A program made the position numbers and the translations under genes. Shown piece by piece: positions 24,817 through 33,270 of a DNA stretch of 43,702 nt. The stretch is from Komagataeibacter melomenusus (lineage in GTDB: Bacteria; Pseudomonadota; Alphaproteobacteria; Acetobacterales; Acetobacteraceae): positions 1 through 43,702 of the forward strand of contig NZ_JABJWC010000031.1 in NCBI RefSeq assembly GCF_013155395.1, given 5' to 3'. How positions within the stretch are numbered: the stretch's first letter is position 1; the number at the start of each line of letters is the position of its first letter. The notes under the pieces are model-generated. The model was not told the DNA's origin and ran no database searches. It worked only from the letters and a program-made list of their open reading frames with translations.

Positions 24817-26277
24817 TCAGGTAAACGGATCTTCCACATGGGGCCACATGGGAATGGTCCGCCGGGGCAGGGAGAGTCCGTTCATGTCGGGCATGACGCA
24901 ACCCGGTACCGCCACGAATATGATACGCTCGGCAATGGCGGCAAACGCATTGTAGAAATGCTGGGCGGACTTGACCACCAAGGCTGCCTTGTCCAGCGAG
25001 ATGCCGCAATTGGTAAAGGCATCGGGGGCAAAGGTCTGCTGCCGGCTGGATGTCACGACAATATCGATCCCCGCCGTGTGCAGCCACACGCTGTCACCCA
25101 GGGTGGCCTGGCCGTTACTCAGGCCCGTCTGGAACAGGGGGCGGATGCAGCGGCGCACGGTCACGCGCATATCGATCGGGTCGCCCGATGTCACGCCGCA
25201 CTTGCCACCTAGCCGCAGGTCGAAGGTTGCACCTTCCCCTGCCTCGATGCACAGGGCCACGGCGGCAGGGTCCCATATGCAGCCGACGGCCACGTTATCC
25301 ACCCCTGCATCGAGCACGGCGCGCAGGATGATCGTGTTGTCCGATGGCGCGCCGCCGCCCGCGTTGTCGGATACATCGGCGATTACGATCGGCCTGCCGC
25401 TGTCATTGTCGCGGATCATGCCGATCGCATCGGGCAGGGGCACGTAGGATGCGACCGTGCTGTCGCGCATGTCCCATATCTCGCGGCCCAGCCTGCGGGC
25501 CAGTGCCTGCGCTGCGGTTTCATCCCCATCGGCAATGACCATCATCTTGGCGCCGACATCGGGAATATCCGCCCAGGGGAAGCCATGGGCGAACGAGACC
25601 GACAGGATGCCGTCATGGCCTTCATAGGTCTGCATCCGGTCCACGAAGGAACGCACGGGTTCGTACGGGGTGCGCCATATGGCCAGCATGCGGCAGTCAT
25701 GATAGGCGATGACCGGATGGATCTCGCCGCGCGCGGTGCGGGTGGCCAGATCATAAAGCTCCTGCGCCCGCTCCACTATGTCATCATGTGGGTATTCCTT
25801 GTAGGTGATGATCAGGCTGGCATTTTCCCGCATGGTTTCCGTCAGGTGGCAATGCAGGTCCAGTTCCGCGCCGATCACGGTGCCCGGGCCGGTCATGGCG
25901 CGGATACGGGCAAGCAGGTCGCCCTCGCAGTCATCATAATCCACCGCGATCATGGCGCCGTGCATGGAAAGCAGGACCACATCGACCGGCATGGCACGCC
26001 GCAGGTCATCAAGGATCATGTCGCGCAGTTCTTCATACACGGCCTTGAGCGTAAGCCCGGCCGGCTGGGCAAAGGCGCATAGGCTCTCCACCACCTCATG
26101 CCCGTCAGCCTGCGCCCGCGCGCGCCATGTGCGCAGCGGTAGCGTGGCGGCGGTCGTGGCCTGAAGGCTGCCATCCGTGCGGAACCAGTCGCGTGCGCCC
26201 ATGAAGGCGGCGCGCCCGGTCGGAATGGGCGAGAAGGTGTTGGTTTCGGTTCCAAGCGTCGCAATGAAATATTTCAT
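24817..26277 (-). CDS. mlrC: M81-family metallopeptidase (MlrC-like), copy 2
   Basis: A 486-aa protein from ATG 26277, aligned at its start with copy 1 (MKYFIATLGTETNTFSP versus MRVFVASLATETNTFSP). A GTG at 26292 is an alternative start. Metal-site motifs are SMHGAMIAVDYDDCEGDLL and LDLHCHLT, closer to the usual MlrC pattern than copy 1, and ADVSDNAGGGAPSDNT in the C-terminal domain. It is the last gene of a minus-strand unit after a D-aminoacylase-like enzyme and a COG0523 GTPase, spaced 15 bp from the latter, so it is a likely recipient of that chaperone's metal. Substrate unknown. Confidence 0.88.
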   Translation of the reverse strand: MKYFIATLGTETNTFSPIPTGRAAFMGARDWFRTDGSLQATTAATLPLRTWRARAQADGHEVVESLCAFAQPAGLTLKAVYEELRDMILDDLRRAMPVDVVLLSMHGAMIAVDYDDCEGDLLARIRAMTGPGTVIGAELDLHCHLTETMRENASLIITYKEYPHDDIVERAQELYDLATRTARGEIHPVIAYHDCRMLAIWRTPYEPVRSFVDRMQTYEGHDGILSVSFAHGFPWADIPDVGAKMMVIADGDETAAQALARRLGREIWDMRDSTVASYVPLPDAIGMIRDNDSGRPIVIADVSDNAGGGAPSDNTIILRAVLDAGVDNVAVGCIWDPAAVALCIEAGEGATFDLRLGGKCGVTSGDPIDMRVTVRRCIRPLFQTGLSNGQATLGDSVWLHTAGIDIVVTSSRQQTFAPDAFTNCGISLDKAALVVKSAQHFYNAFAAIAERIIFVAVPGCVMPDMNGLSLPRRTIPMWPHVEDPFT

Positions 26278-26292
26278 GAAGCGTGTATCCAC

Positions 26293-27279
26293 CTATTCAG
26301 CCACGCAGCGGTCCATGTCCGTGCGCAGGGTTCTGAGGTCGATCTGCCCCTCATATCCGATGAAAACGATGCGTGAGCGGTGCGTGCCCGCTTCCGGGTC
26401 ATGGCCCGCGCCCACGGTTACGCGGTTGCCCACCATCTGGAATACGGCGGGTGTTTCGGGCGCATGGCTGGCGTAGAGAATGCCCTTCGCGCGCAGCAGG
26501 GTCGGGGCATGCGCGCCGATGACCTGCTGAAAAATGTCGAACGCGATGGGCCGGTCACTCTCCCATGCCAGCGAGGCAAAGGGCTGGACGGGCACGGCAT
26601 CGCTGGCACGCAGGCCGCGGCTCCTGCCGGGCGTGGCTGCGTAGTCGAAGGAGAAGGAAAACAGCAGGTTTTCCATCTGCTGGACGGCGGTGTTGTCCAG
26701 CACGAATTCCGCGCGTTTGCCCTGCGCCAGCACCCGTTCGCGCACGCTCTGGCGCTGCTCAGGGGACATCTGGTCCATTTTGGAGAGGATGATGAAGTCA
26801 CCGTCACGGAACTGCTCGGCGCGCAGGGATTGCGCAAAATAGGCCGGGTCCTCCAGGATGTCCTGCCCGTCGGCTACGCAGATCACGCTGTCGAGCGCCG
26901 CTTCCTTCCAGAATACCGCATCAAGCAGCGCTGTCTTGACATCGCCGATCTGCGAGACGCCGCTACATTCTATGATGATGCCGTCAGGCCGCACGGGCTG
27001 GTCAAGCAGGTAACGGATTGTCGAGAGCATGTCGCCCTGCAGCGAACAGCAGATACAGCCGTTGCGCAGCGGAATGACCTGCTCGCGCCCGAGATTGATG
27101 AGATCGGCATCAATGTCGATTGCGCCAAAATCATTGACCACGGCCGACAGCTTCCGTGTGGGGAAGCTGTTGATGATCCGGTTGATGAAGGTTGTCTTGC
27201 CTGCGCCCAGAAAGCCGCCAATCACGATGACAGGCACCGCACCCATGCGGGCGCCGGCCGGAGGGGTGAGGGCGGTCAT
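26293..27279 (-). CDS. COG0523 (CobW-like) metallochaperone GTPase
   Basis: A 328-aa G3E-family GTPase. Walker A is GGFLGAGKTT (Lys28), the metal-binding CxCC motif is NGCICCSLQGD (Cys75, Cys77, Cys78), a switch/Walker B-like IIIECSGVSQ follows, and the G4 motif is SKMD. The CobW C-terminal domain runs from about residue 230. Family members deliver zinc or cobalt to client enzymes, notably when metal is scarce. The start ATG 27279 overlaps the stop of the upstream D-aminoacylase-like gene as ATGA, so the two are translationally coupled. The clients are most likely the adjoining amidohydrolase and MlrC. Confidence 0.92.
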   Translation of the reverse strand: MTALTPPAGARMGAVPVIVIGGFLGAGKTTFINRIINSFPTRKLSAVVNDFGAIDIDADLINLGREQVIPLRNGCICCSLQGDMLSTIRYLLDQPVRPDGIIIECSGVSQIGDVKTALLDAVFWKEAALDSVICVADGQDILEDPAYFAQSLRAEQFRDGDFIILSKMDQMSPEQRQSVRERVLAQGKRAEFVLDNTAVQQMENLLFSFSFDYAATPGRSRGLRASDAVPVQPFASLAWESDRPIAFDIFQQVIGAHAPTLLRAKGILYASHAPETPAVFQMVGNRVTVGAGHDPEAGTHRSRIVFIGYEGQIDLRTLRTDMDRCVAE

Positions 27280-28766
27280 GCCCGGTAGCATCCGCGTACC
27301 GGCTGCCCGGTGCTGGCATTGGCTGCCAGTTCGCCCGCTTCGATCACGGGCTGGCCATTGACCAGCAGATATTTCACGCCCACCGCAGGCCGGTTCATGG
27401 CGGTGAATTCCGCCCGGTCGCTGATCGTGTCCGCATCGAACACACAGATGTCCGCATCGCACCCGACCTGTAGCCGCCCCTTGCGCCGCATGGTCGGGGC
27501 TGCGCATTCGATGATGGTGGCCGGCAGCCAGGAACACTTGGCCATGGCATCGATCAGGCTGACGGCCTTGCGCTCGTTCATGTAGACACGCAGGAAGCGC
27601 GTGAAGGTGCCGGATGAACGCGGATGGGCCACGGCTTCATCGGGCAGGGGCCACGCATCGCCCATGTAGGTCGATCCGTCAGGCATGGTCCAGGGCATGG
27701 CGTCAGATGCGATGATGCCGCCGGGATACAGCACCGATATGTCCAGCAGGTCACGGTGGCGCTGGTTGCTCTCCACATCCAGGAAGTGCCACAGCACAAG
27801 GTTGTCGGCCTTTTCCGCGCTGGCGCGCAGCACGTCCTCGCGGCTGGTCATGTGCTGGCCGTTATCAAGGCGCTGGAGCGCGTCGTATCCCTGGCCCGTG
27901 CGCTGCGGGAAAGCGGGATCGGCAAAGAAGGGCGCACCAATGACGGTGGATGCCGTGCCATACGGATAGGCTTCCACCGTGATCCGCAGCCCCTGCGCCT
28001 GCGCATTGCGCACCAGTTCGGCACAGCGTTCGATATCCATGAGGCTGGTGCTGTTGAAGTGACAGATATGCATGCGCGCGCCGGTTGATCCGGCATAGCC
28101 GATCAGGCGGGTATAGGCTTCCACCGAACTGCGTGGGTCGATGTTGGAAGAGAAGGAAATGTGCGTATAGGTCGGCACGTCATAGCGCGCCGCCAGCGAG
28201 CATATCTGCGAAACTTCCTTTACCCCCGCGCCCGGCAGGTAGGCATTGGGAATGCCGATGCCGATGCCGCCTTCACGCAGGCCCTGTTCCATCATGGCGG
28301 TAATGGCGCTGACCTGCGTGTCGGTTGCCACGTCATCCACCCAGCGCCGGTCGCGGATGCTGCGCCCCATGAGCGTGAGCGGGGCATGGTTGATATCCTG
28401 TCCCGTCATGACCGCGATCCGGGCTGCGACCCATGATACGGATATGCCGTAATTCAGAAGCCGGGTGGTTTTGGTCTGCTGTTCGTACCAATGGCCGACC
28501 GGCAGGGAGCCGATTTCGAATTCAAGCGTGGTAGTCACGCCATCAAATGCCTGCATGCGGTCGGCGGCAAGGGACTGGCCATGGGCATGTATGTCAATGA
28601 AACCGGGGGCGATCACCAGGCCGGTTGCATCGATTTCTTTGTGGCCCGTGCCCTCGACCCTGCCAACCGCCACGATGGCGCTGCCGTTTATGGCCACGTC
28701 GCCAATCACGTCCAGCCTGGTTTCAGGGTCGATCAGCCGGCCATTTCTCAAGACGATATCATACAT
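27276..28766 (-). CDS. N-acyl-D-amino-acid deacylase-like amidohydrolase
   Basis: A 496-aa amidohydrolase-superfamily enzyme. Metal-site residues are His60 and His62 (GFIDIHAHG), His202 (PTYTHIS), His236 (HICHFN) and Asp355 (ASDAMPW), at spacings close to D-aminoacylase. The bridging Cys of classic D-aminoacylases is missing; TTTLEFEIG offers Glu82 or Glu84 instead, so a different metal geometry or substrate (for example other N-acyl or dipeptide amides) is possible. It starts at ATG 28766 with AGGTAA upstream. The gene lies 70 bp behind the CapA-like gene and overlaps the GTPase gene by 4 bp. Confidence 0.85.
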   Translation of the reverse strand: MYDIVLRNGRLIDPETRLDVIGDVAINGSAIVAVGRVEGTGHKEIDATGLVIAPGFIDIHAHGQSLAADRMQAFDGVTTTLEFEIGSLPVGHWYEQQTKTTRLLNYGISVSWVAARIAVMTGQDINHAPLTLMGRSIRDRRWVDDVATDTQVSAITAMMEQGLREGGIGIGIPNAYLPGAGVKEVSQICSLAARYDVPTYTHISFSSNIDPRSSVEAYTRLIGYAGSTGARMHICHFNSTSLMDIERCAELVRNAQAQGLRITVEAYPYGTASTVIGAPFFADPAFPQRTGQGYDALQRLDNGQHMTSREDVLRASAEKADNLVLWHFLDVESNQRHRDLLDISVLYPGGIIASDAMPWTMPDGSTYMGDAWPLPDEAVAHPRSSGTFTRFLRVYMNERKAVSLIDAMAKCSWLPATIIECAAPTMRRKGRLQVGCDADICVFDADTISDRAEFTAMNRPAVGVKYLLVNGQPVIEAGELAANASTGQPVRGCYRA

Positions 28767-28836
28767 GTCGCGTTACCTGTGTGTTGTGGCACGAAGGGAC
28801 TGCCGGTGCAGCCTGTCCTGTTTTTCTGTCATGATG

Positions 28837-30159
28837 TCATGAGGGGCGGACATAGGACAGGACCCCTTGCGCATCGGGGGCAAGGGTCGTGCCCATGGCG
28901 TCCGAAAGCTGCGTAAAGCGCTCTTCTATGCTGCGGGCATGCGCGCCGGTTGCAAGGAAGGGAACGCCGCGCCTGTGCCGCTCCATGCCCAGCCCGAGAC
29001 TGACCGGGTAGATGCGGATGGATTTCAGCCCGTTTGCATCGAATTCACAGATCGGCATGATCGTTTCCCAGAACCGTGTTTCGGCGGGGAAGCCCTTGGT
29101 ATCGTCCTGTGTGCGCTGCTGGTACACCTTGGCGGGAGTCTGCGCAGGATCGGCACGGAAGCGCTGGTAGGAATCATAAGGCAGGCGGGGCACAAGCTCG
29201 TTCTGCCCGATGAAGTTGCCCAGGCTGTAGAAAATCGGCCGGTCCTGATAGATTTCCAGGCCGCGCAGCAGATGTGGCCCGTGGCCTGCAACGATGTCGG
29301 CGCCCGCATCGATCATGGCATGGGCGAAGGTGCGCAGGAATTCCGCCGGAATTTCAGGGTCAAGCTGGCCTGCGGTGTTGTAGCCCACCTCATGGGCATG
29401 AATGCTGACAATCACCCTGTCTGCCGTCATGCGGGCTTCTTCCACCCAGCGCGCCATGTCGGCCAGGTCGCGCGCGTTTGGCGTGGTGGTGATGCGGGCC
29501 TGGGTGCCGGCACGGAAGTTCAGGCCACCGACAGGTAGCACGGACGGATCGGCGGAGGGAAAGGCGAAACCGAGCTGGATGGTCCGCTCCCGCAATGTCT
29601 CCAGCCCCAGTGATACGGCAATATCGCGCAGCGTCGTAAAATGCTCGGGCGTGATGGTGTGCATCGTATCAAAATGCAGCGCGCTGGGGCCGGGCCGGCC
29701 CTGCATGCCATCGGTCTGGGGGGCGGCTTCCTGGCCTGTGGCAAAGCTTGATGTGCACGATGTCATGGCCACCGTGCCCTGCGGGCGGGTGCAGTAGGTG
29801 GGCCTGCGTGCCGCCTCCAGGCAGTCGCCCACGCCGGCATAGAGCAGTTCGCGCGCCTGCATGGCGTCCATGGCCGCGCGCAGGCCGGAGATGCTGTAGT
29901 CAAGGCTGTGGTTGGTTGCTGTTGCAAACAGGTCAAAGCCTGCATCGCACAGTTCATCGATCACCCAGGACGGCGCACCGAAATGCGACCCGCCACTTTC
30001 CAGGGCCGGATCACCCTGAAAATCGTTTGGCAGCACTTCCAGGTTGGTAAAGGCAACATCCGTGCCACGGATCAGGTCGAATAGCGGCAGAAGGGCTTCA
30101 TCTTCCAGGCTGTTGAGGCGACGGAGCAGAATGCTATCTCCCGTAAGGGCAATGCGCAT
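28837..30159 (-). CDS. CapA-family (PgsA-like) metallophosphatase-fold protein
   Basis: A 440-aa protein with the CapA pattern: LTGDSIL at the very N-terminus, DVAFTNLEVL, FATATNHSLDY, IVSIHAHEVGY, DIVAGHGPHLLRG and IFYSLGNFIGQNE. These give the Asp, Asn and His ligands of a calcineurin-like di-metal site. CapA/PgsA proteins belong to poly-gamma-glutamate synthesis in Bacillus. This version has no signal peptide or membrane anchor, and no PgsB/PgsC partners are present, so a cytoplasmic hydrolase of the same catabolic unit is more likely. It is the first gene of a minus-strand unit with the deacylase, GTPase and MlrC. Confidence 0.82.
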   Translation of the reverse strand: MRIALTGDSILLRRLNSLEDEALLPLFDLIRGTDVAFTNLEVLPNDFQGDPALESGGSHFGAPSWVIDELCDAGFDLFATATNHSLDYSISGLRAAMDAMQARELLYAGVGDCLEAARRPTYCTRPQGTVAMTSCTSSFATGQEAAPQTDGMQGRPGPSALHFDTMHTITPEHFTTLRDIAVSLGLETLRERTIQLGFAFPSADPSVLPVGGLNFRAGTQARITTTPNARDLADMARWVEEARMTADRVIVSIHAHEVGYNTAGQLDPEIPAEFLRTFAHAMIDAGADIVAGHGPHLLRGLEIYQDRPIFYSLGNFIGQNELVPRLPYDSYQRFRADPAQTPAKVYQQRTQDDTKGFPAETRFWETIMPICEFDANGLKSIRIYPVSLGLGMERHRRGVPFLATGAHARSIEERFTQLSDAMGTTLAPDAQGVLSYVRPS

Positions 30160-30195
30160 GGCGGGCTCTTCTTTTCATGCAATGGCGTTTGAAAC

Positions 30196-30230
30196 AAAAA
30201 AAGACTGGCACCCCGTGTGGGATGCCAGTC
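30196..30230 (-). terminator. Rho-independent terminator of the TonB-dependent receptor gene
   Basis: On the minus strand GACTGGCA...TGCCAGTC (arms 30223-30230 and 30203-30210) forms an 8-bp stem. After one mismatch there are three further G-C pairs and a short loop, and seven Ts (30202-30196) follow. It lies 24 bp after the receptor stop codon. A textbook intrinsic terminator. Confidence 0.9.
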
Positions 30231-30253
30231 GGTTACATGGCTTGTTTCATGGT

Positions 30254-32668
30254 TCAGAAATCACATCCGAAACGCCCGCCCACGAAGCGCGGCGCGCCGG
30301 CATAACCGATCTGGTCAACCGTGGCGAAGGTTTCGCTCAGGATATAATGGCGGTTGAGCAGGTTGGAGGCATAGGCGTTGACATACCACTGCCCATTGCG
30401 CGGCTTGAAGGTGATGCTCGCACCCATCAGGAAGTAGGAGGGAATGACGTAAACCCCTGTTGCGCGAGGCTGCCAGCCCTGTGCGCCGCGGTAGGAGTAG
30501 TTGCCCTCGAAGGTCAGGGTGTAGGCGTTATGTAGCAGCGGCCTGGTCTGGTAGGACACCGAACCGTTCAGCGTCAGCTTGGGGATACCCATGTCCGCGC
30601 CGTTATAGTTGGTGGTGAAGGACTTGTATGTCTGGGTCTGGGCAAAATATGCCTGCACGGCCTGCTGGTTGACTTCCTGGAACTGATCATAGGTGCCGCG
30701 TTCCCAGCCGATGTTCTGCGTCAGGCTCAGGCCGCGGATGGGGTGGGCCTGGATCTGCACTTCCGTGCCCCAGATGGTGGATTTGGGCGCATTGATGTAG
30801 GAACCATAGATGCCCGGCGTGGGGTTGAGGCCCTGGTTGAGCTGGCCGGGAATGACGATCTGCCCCAGGATCTGCTTGTCATGGTAATCATCATAGAACA
30901 TGGCGGCGTTGACACGCAGGCGATGCTTGAAGAACTCGCTCTTGACCCCGATTTCGTACGCCAGCACCCATTCCGGCTTGAACGGCTTGAGCTGTGCTTC
31001 TGATACCGTTGTATTGGTGGTAAAGCCGCCAGGCTTCACGCCGCGCTTGATGGAGGCATACAGCATCACGTCCTGGTTGATGCGCCAGTCAATGCCCACA
31101 CGCCCCGAGAACTGGTTGGTCATCGCGCCGAAGGTGGGGAAGGGACTGCCGTTCATCAGCCGCTTTTCAGCATTCGTGGGGCCGTAATACTGCACGACCG
31201 TGTCATCCACGATCTGGCGGGTATCGGTTTCGTGGTTCAGCCCGAAGTTGATGCGGACGCTGGGAATGATCTTGTAGCTCAGGTTGACAAACTGATCGAA
31301 TGTTTCGGCAGGCTGGTTGTGATAGCTGTCGCGAATGAACGGATCAGACGGATTGGTGCCGGTTGAATCGAACCAGTTTGCCCCGAAAGTACGGGTGCGG
31401 TTATAATAGGCGCCAACGGTCCATTTGAAGCGGTCGTTGAACATCGGCCTGCCTTCGAGGCGGAGTTCCTGCGAGAAGACATTCGATTCGCCAACGAAAT
31501 ATGTATCACCCGATCGCAGGTCCAGCGCGTCACGGTCATTGTATTCGTGGCGCTGCTGCTGTGCGAAGGACGTGATGGATTTCAGCTTGGCAAAACCAAG
31601 ATCGCGTGACCCCTTGAGGATGATGCTCCACGTCACGTCGTGGTTGTTGGGCACGCTGTTGGGGCTGATGCCCACCTTGTTGGCGAAATTCGGGTTCAGG
31701 TTCCACCCGGTATTGTAGATGTTCTGGTCGCGCGGCTGGGCACCGTAGGTGGAGGATGAATACGGATCGCTCAGCACGAAACCGTAGCCGGACTGCGATT
31801 CATCTTGTGACCAGTTGGCGATCAGGTCGATGTTGGTCTTGCTGTCAGGCTGCCAGGCCAGGCGGCCGCGCAGGGCGCCCATGTTGGCGTTGCCCACGGT
31901 CTGCCCGGTATCGCGGTTACGGAAATAGCCGCCACCTTCCAGCATCTGCCCCGCAATGCGGTACTGCAGGTTATGCGTGATCGAACCCGATACGTAGGCA
32001 TTGGTCTTGCTGCGGGCATAGGAGGCGATGTCCTCCGATGCGCCGTAATGGAATTCCTTTGTGGGGGCGTTACTGTCGATACGCACCTCGCCACCCGTGT
32101 CGGCCATGCCATGCTCGGTGCCTACAGGCCCCGGTTCCACGGCCACGGCGGAAACATCGAACATCTGCCCCGTGCTCATGGAGCTGATCGGGAATGCCAC
32201 GTCATCGAAGTAGGTCATGACAGATGACATGTTGTTCTGCGTGTAGTCTTCCAGGCCGATGCCGCGCAGGTAATACGATGCGGAAGTGGAGCCGCCTTCG
32301 GTCTGGATTGTCAGGTTGGGCACCAGGCGCTGCAGGTCATTGACCGTCTGCACATGCTGCTCGATCAGTGCTGCGGCGCTGATGTGTGAAGTGGAATCCG
32401 GCTCGTGCTGCGCTGCAGAGAACTGGAGGGCGCGGTTGCGGCGCACGCTGATGGTTTCAGGTGCCGCCCTGGACTGCAGGGTGGCGGCGGCGGCCGTGGA
32501 ATGTGTCGATACGGCATGCTGCGGCGCGCCACGATGGGGGCGTTGTGCCGTAGTGTGCGCAGGCTGGGTATCAGCCGCCATGACACTGTGCTGCAGGTCA
32601 TATCCTGTCCAGCCGAAGGCCGTGGCCAGTAGCAAGGTTTTGCGCAGTGCAAATTTTTTCAAGCTCAA
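30254..32668 (-). CDS. TonB-dependent outer-membrane receptor
   Basis: An 804-aa protein when started at TTG 32668, which has a strong GGAGG 6 nt upstream and gives a proper signal peptide (MSLKKFALRKTLLLATAFGW, then ...SVMAADTQ). The frame alone is open to 32788. After a low-complexity linker come a TonB-box-like ETISV and a plug domain (LIEQHVQTVNDLQRLVPNLTIQTEGGSTSASYYLRGIG). The 22-strand barrel ends in the aromatic C-terminus GGRFGCDF. Such receptors import siderophores, vitamins, sugars or peptides. Standing inside an amino-acid-derivative island and divergent from an MFS permease, it may bring in the bulky precursor of this pathway. No iron-uptake genes are near. Confidence 0.9.
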   Translation of the reverse strand: MSLKKFALRKTLLLATAFGWTGYDLQHSVMAADTQPAHTTAQRPHRGAPQHAVSTHSTAAAATLQSRAAPETISVRRNRALQFSAAQHEPDSTSHISAAALIEQHVQTVNDLQRLVPNLTIQTEGGSTSASYYLRGIGLEDYTQNNMSSVMTYFDDVAFPISSMSTGQMFDVSAVAVEPGPVGTEHGMADTGGEVRIDSNAPTKEFHYGASEDIASYARSKTNAYVSGSITHNLQYRIAGQMLEGGGYFRNRDTGQTVGNANMGALRGRLAWQPDSKTNIDLIANWSQDESQSGYGFVLSDPYSSSTYGAQPRDQNIYNTGWNLNPNFANKVGISPNSVPNNHDVTWSIILKGSRDLGFAKLKSITSFAQQQRHEYNDRDALDLRSGDTYFVGESNVFSQELRLEGRPMFNDRFKWTVGAYYNRTRTFGANWFDSTGTNPSDPFIRDSYHNQPAETFDQFVNLSYKIIPSVRINFGLNHETDTRQIVDDTVVQYYGPTNAEKRLMNGSPFPTFGAMTNQFSGRVGIDWRINQDVMLYASIKRGVKPGGFTTNTTVSEAQLKPFKPEWVLAYEIGVKSEFFKHRLRVNAAMFYDDYHDKQILGQIVIPGQLNQGLNPTPGIYGSYINAPKSTIWGTEVQIQAHPIRGLSLTQNIGWERGTYDQFQEVNQQAVQAYFAQTQTYKSFTTNYNGADMGIPKLTLNGSVSYQTRPLLHNAYTLTFEGNYSYRGAQGWQPRATGVYVIPSYFLMGASITFKPRNGQWYVNAYASNLLNRHYILSETFATVDQIGYAGAPRFVGGRFGCDF

Positions 32669-33270
32669 CTCACGCCTCCAATCATGCTGGGGTGACACAA
32701 ACGCCTGATGGTTCGCAGCACCTGATCGTGTGTGGGGTGGGGGATAAGGACTCGTTTTGCGTTCCTGTCGGGAAACTGCGCTGATCATTACGGATGTGGT
32801 TTGTTTTCACAGCTGCTATTTTGTTATTCACCGTTGCCTCTGTGGCAACAATTTTTTCATTACCAAAAATGAATGAAGACAATAATATCGTTCTATATCA
32901 ATTAATTGAATGTCTTTTTTTTATTTTTTTTACAGGATTTCCGGAGGATTTTTCATATCGAAATCGGTCTGAATCGGGGGTGACGTGCTTTCGCATCATC
33001 GGTGACGCGATAAAAATGTCACGCTCCGTTCAGTCGGATCGCGGTCCGGCACGGGGGCGGCCGCATTCGTTTCATGCATGACATTAAATTCGGCACCGAA
33101 ACACTTTTCTGCGTTGACATGGCCGTGCCTTTGAATCGTAAAGTCGGTTGGCAGGCGCATCAGATTTTGCACTGTGGGGAAGGTTGTGAGGCTGTTCCCC
33201 ACACAATCTGCAAGTAGATGTGCGCAGAATATTTTCATTATCGACAGTCAAAGCAGAGCGGGGTTTATTG
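32669..33270. promoter_or_regulatory. Divergent control region, receptor / MFS permease
   Basis: About 600 bp without a credible gene. It contains GTTGCC-TCTGT-GGCAAC (32833-32849), which is followed by AATTTTTT, and TTCATT-N6-AATGAA (32856-32873). It also has a long dyad TGTGGGGAA-N13-TTCCCCACA (33173-33203) about 70 bp before the permease start. The 10-mer ATTTTTTCAT (32851-32860) recurs in the rpiR/dpaL gap at 35569-35578. These are likely operator or leader hairpins; exact promoters were not assigned. Confidence 0.45.
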
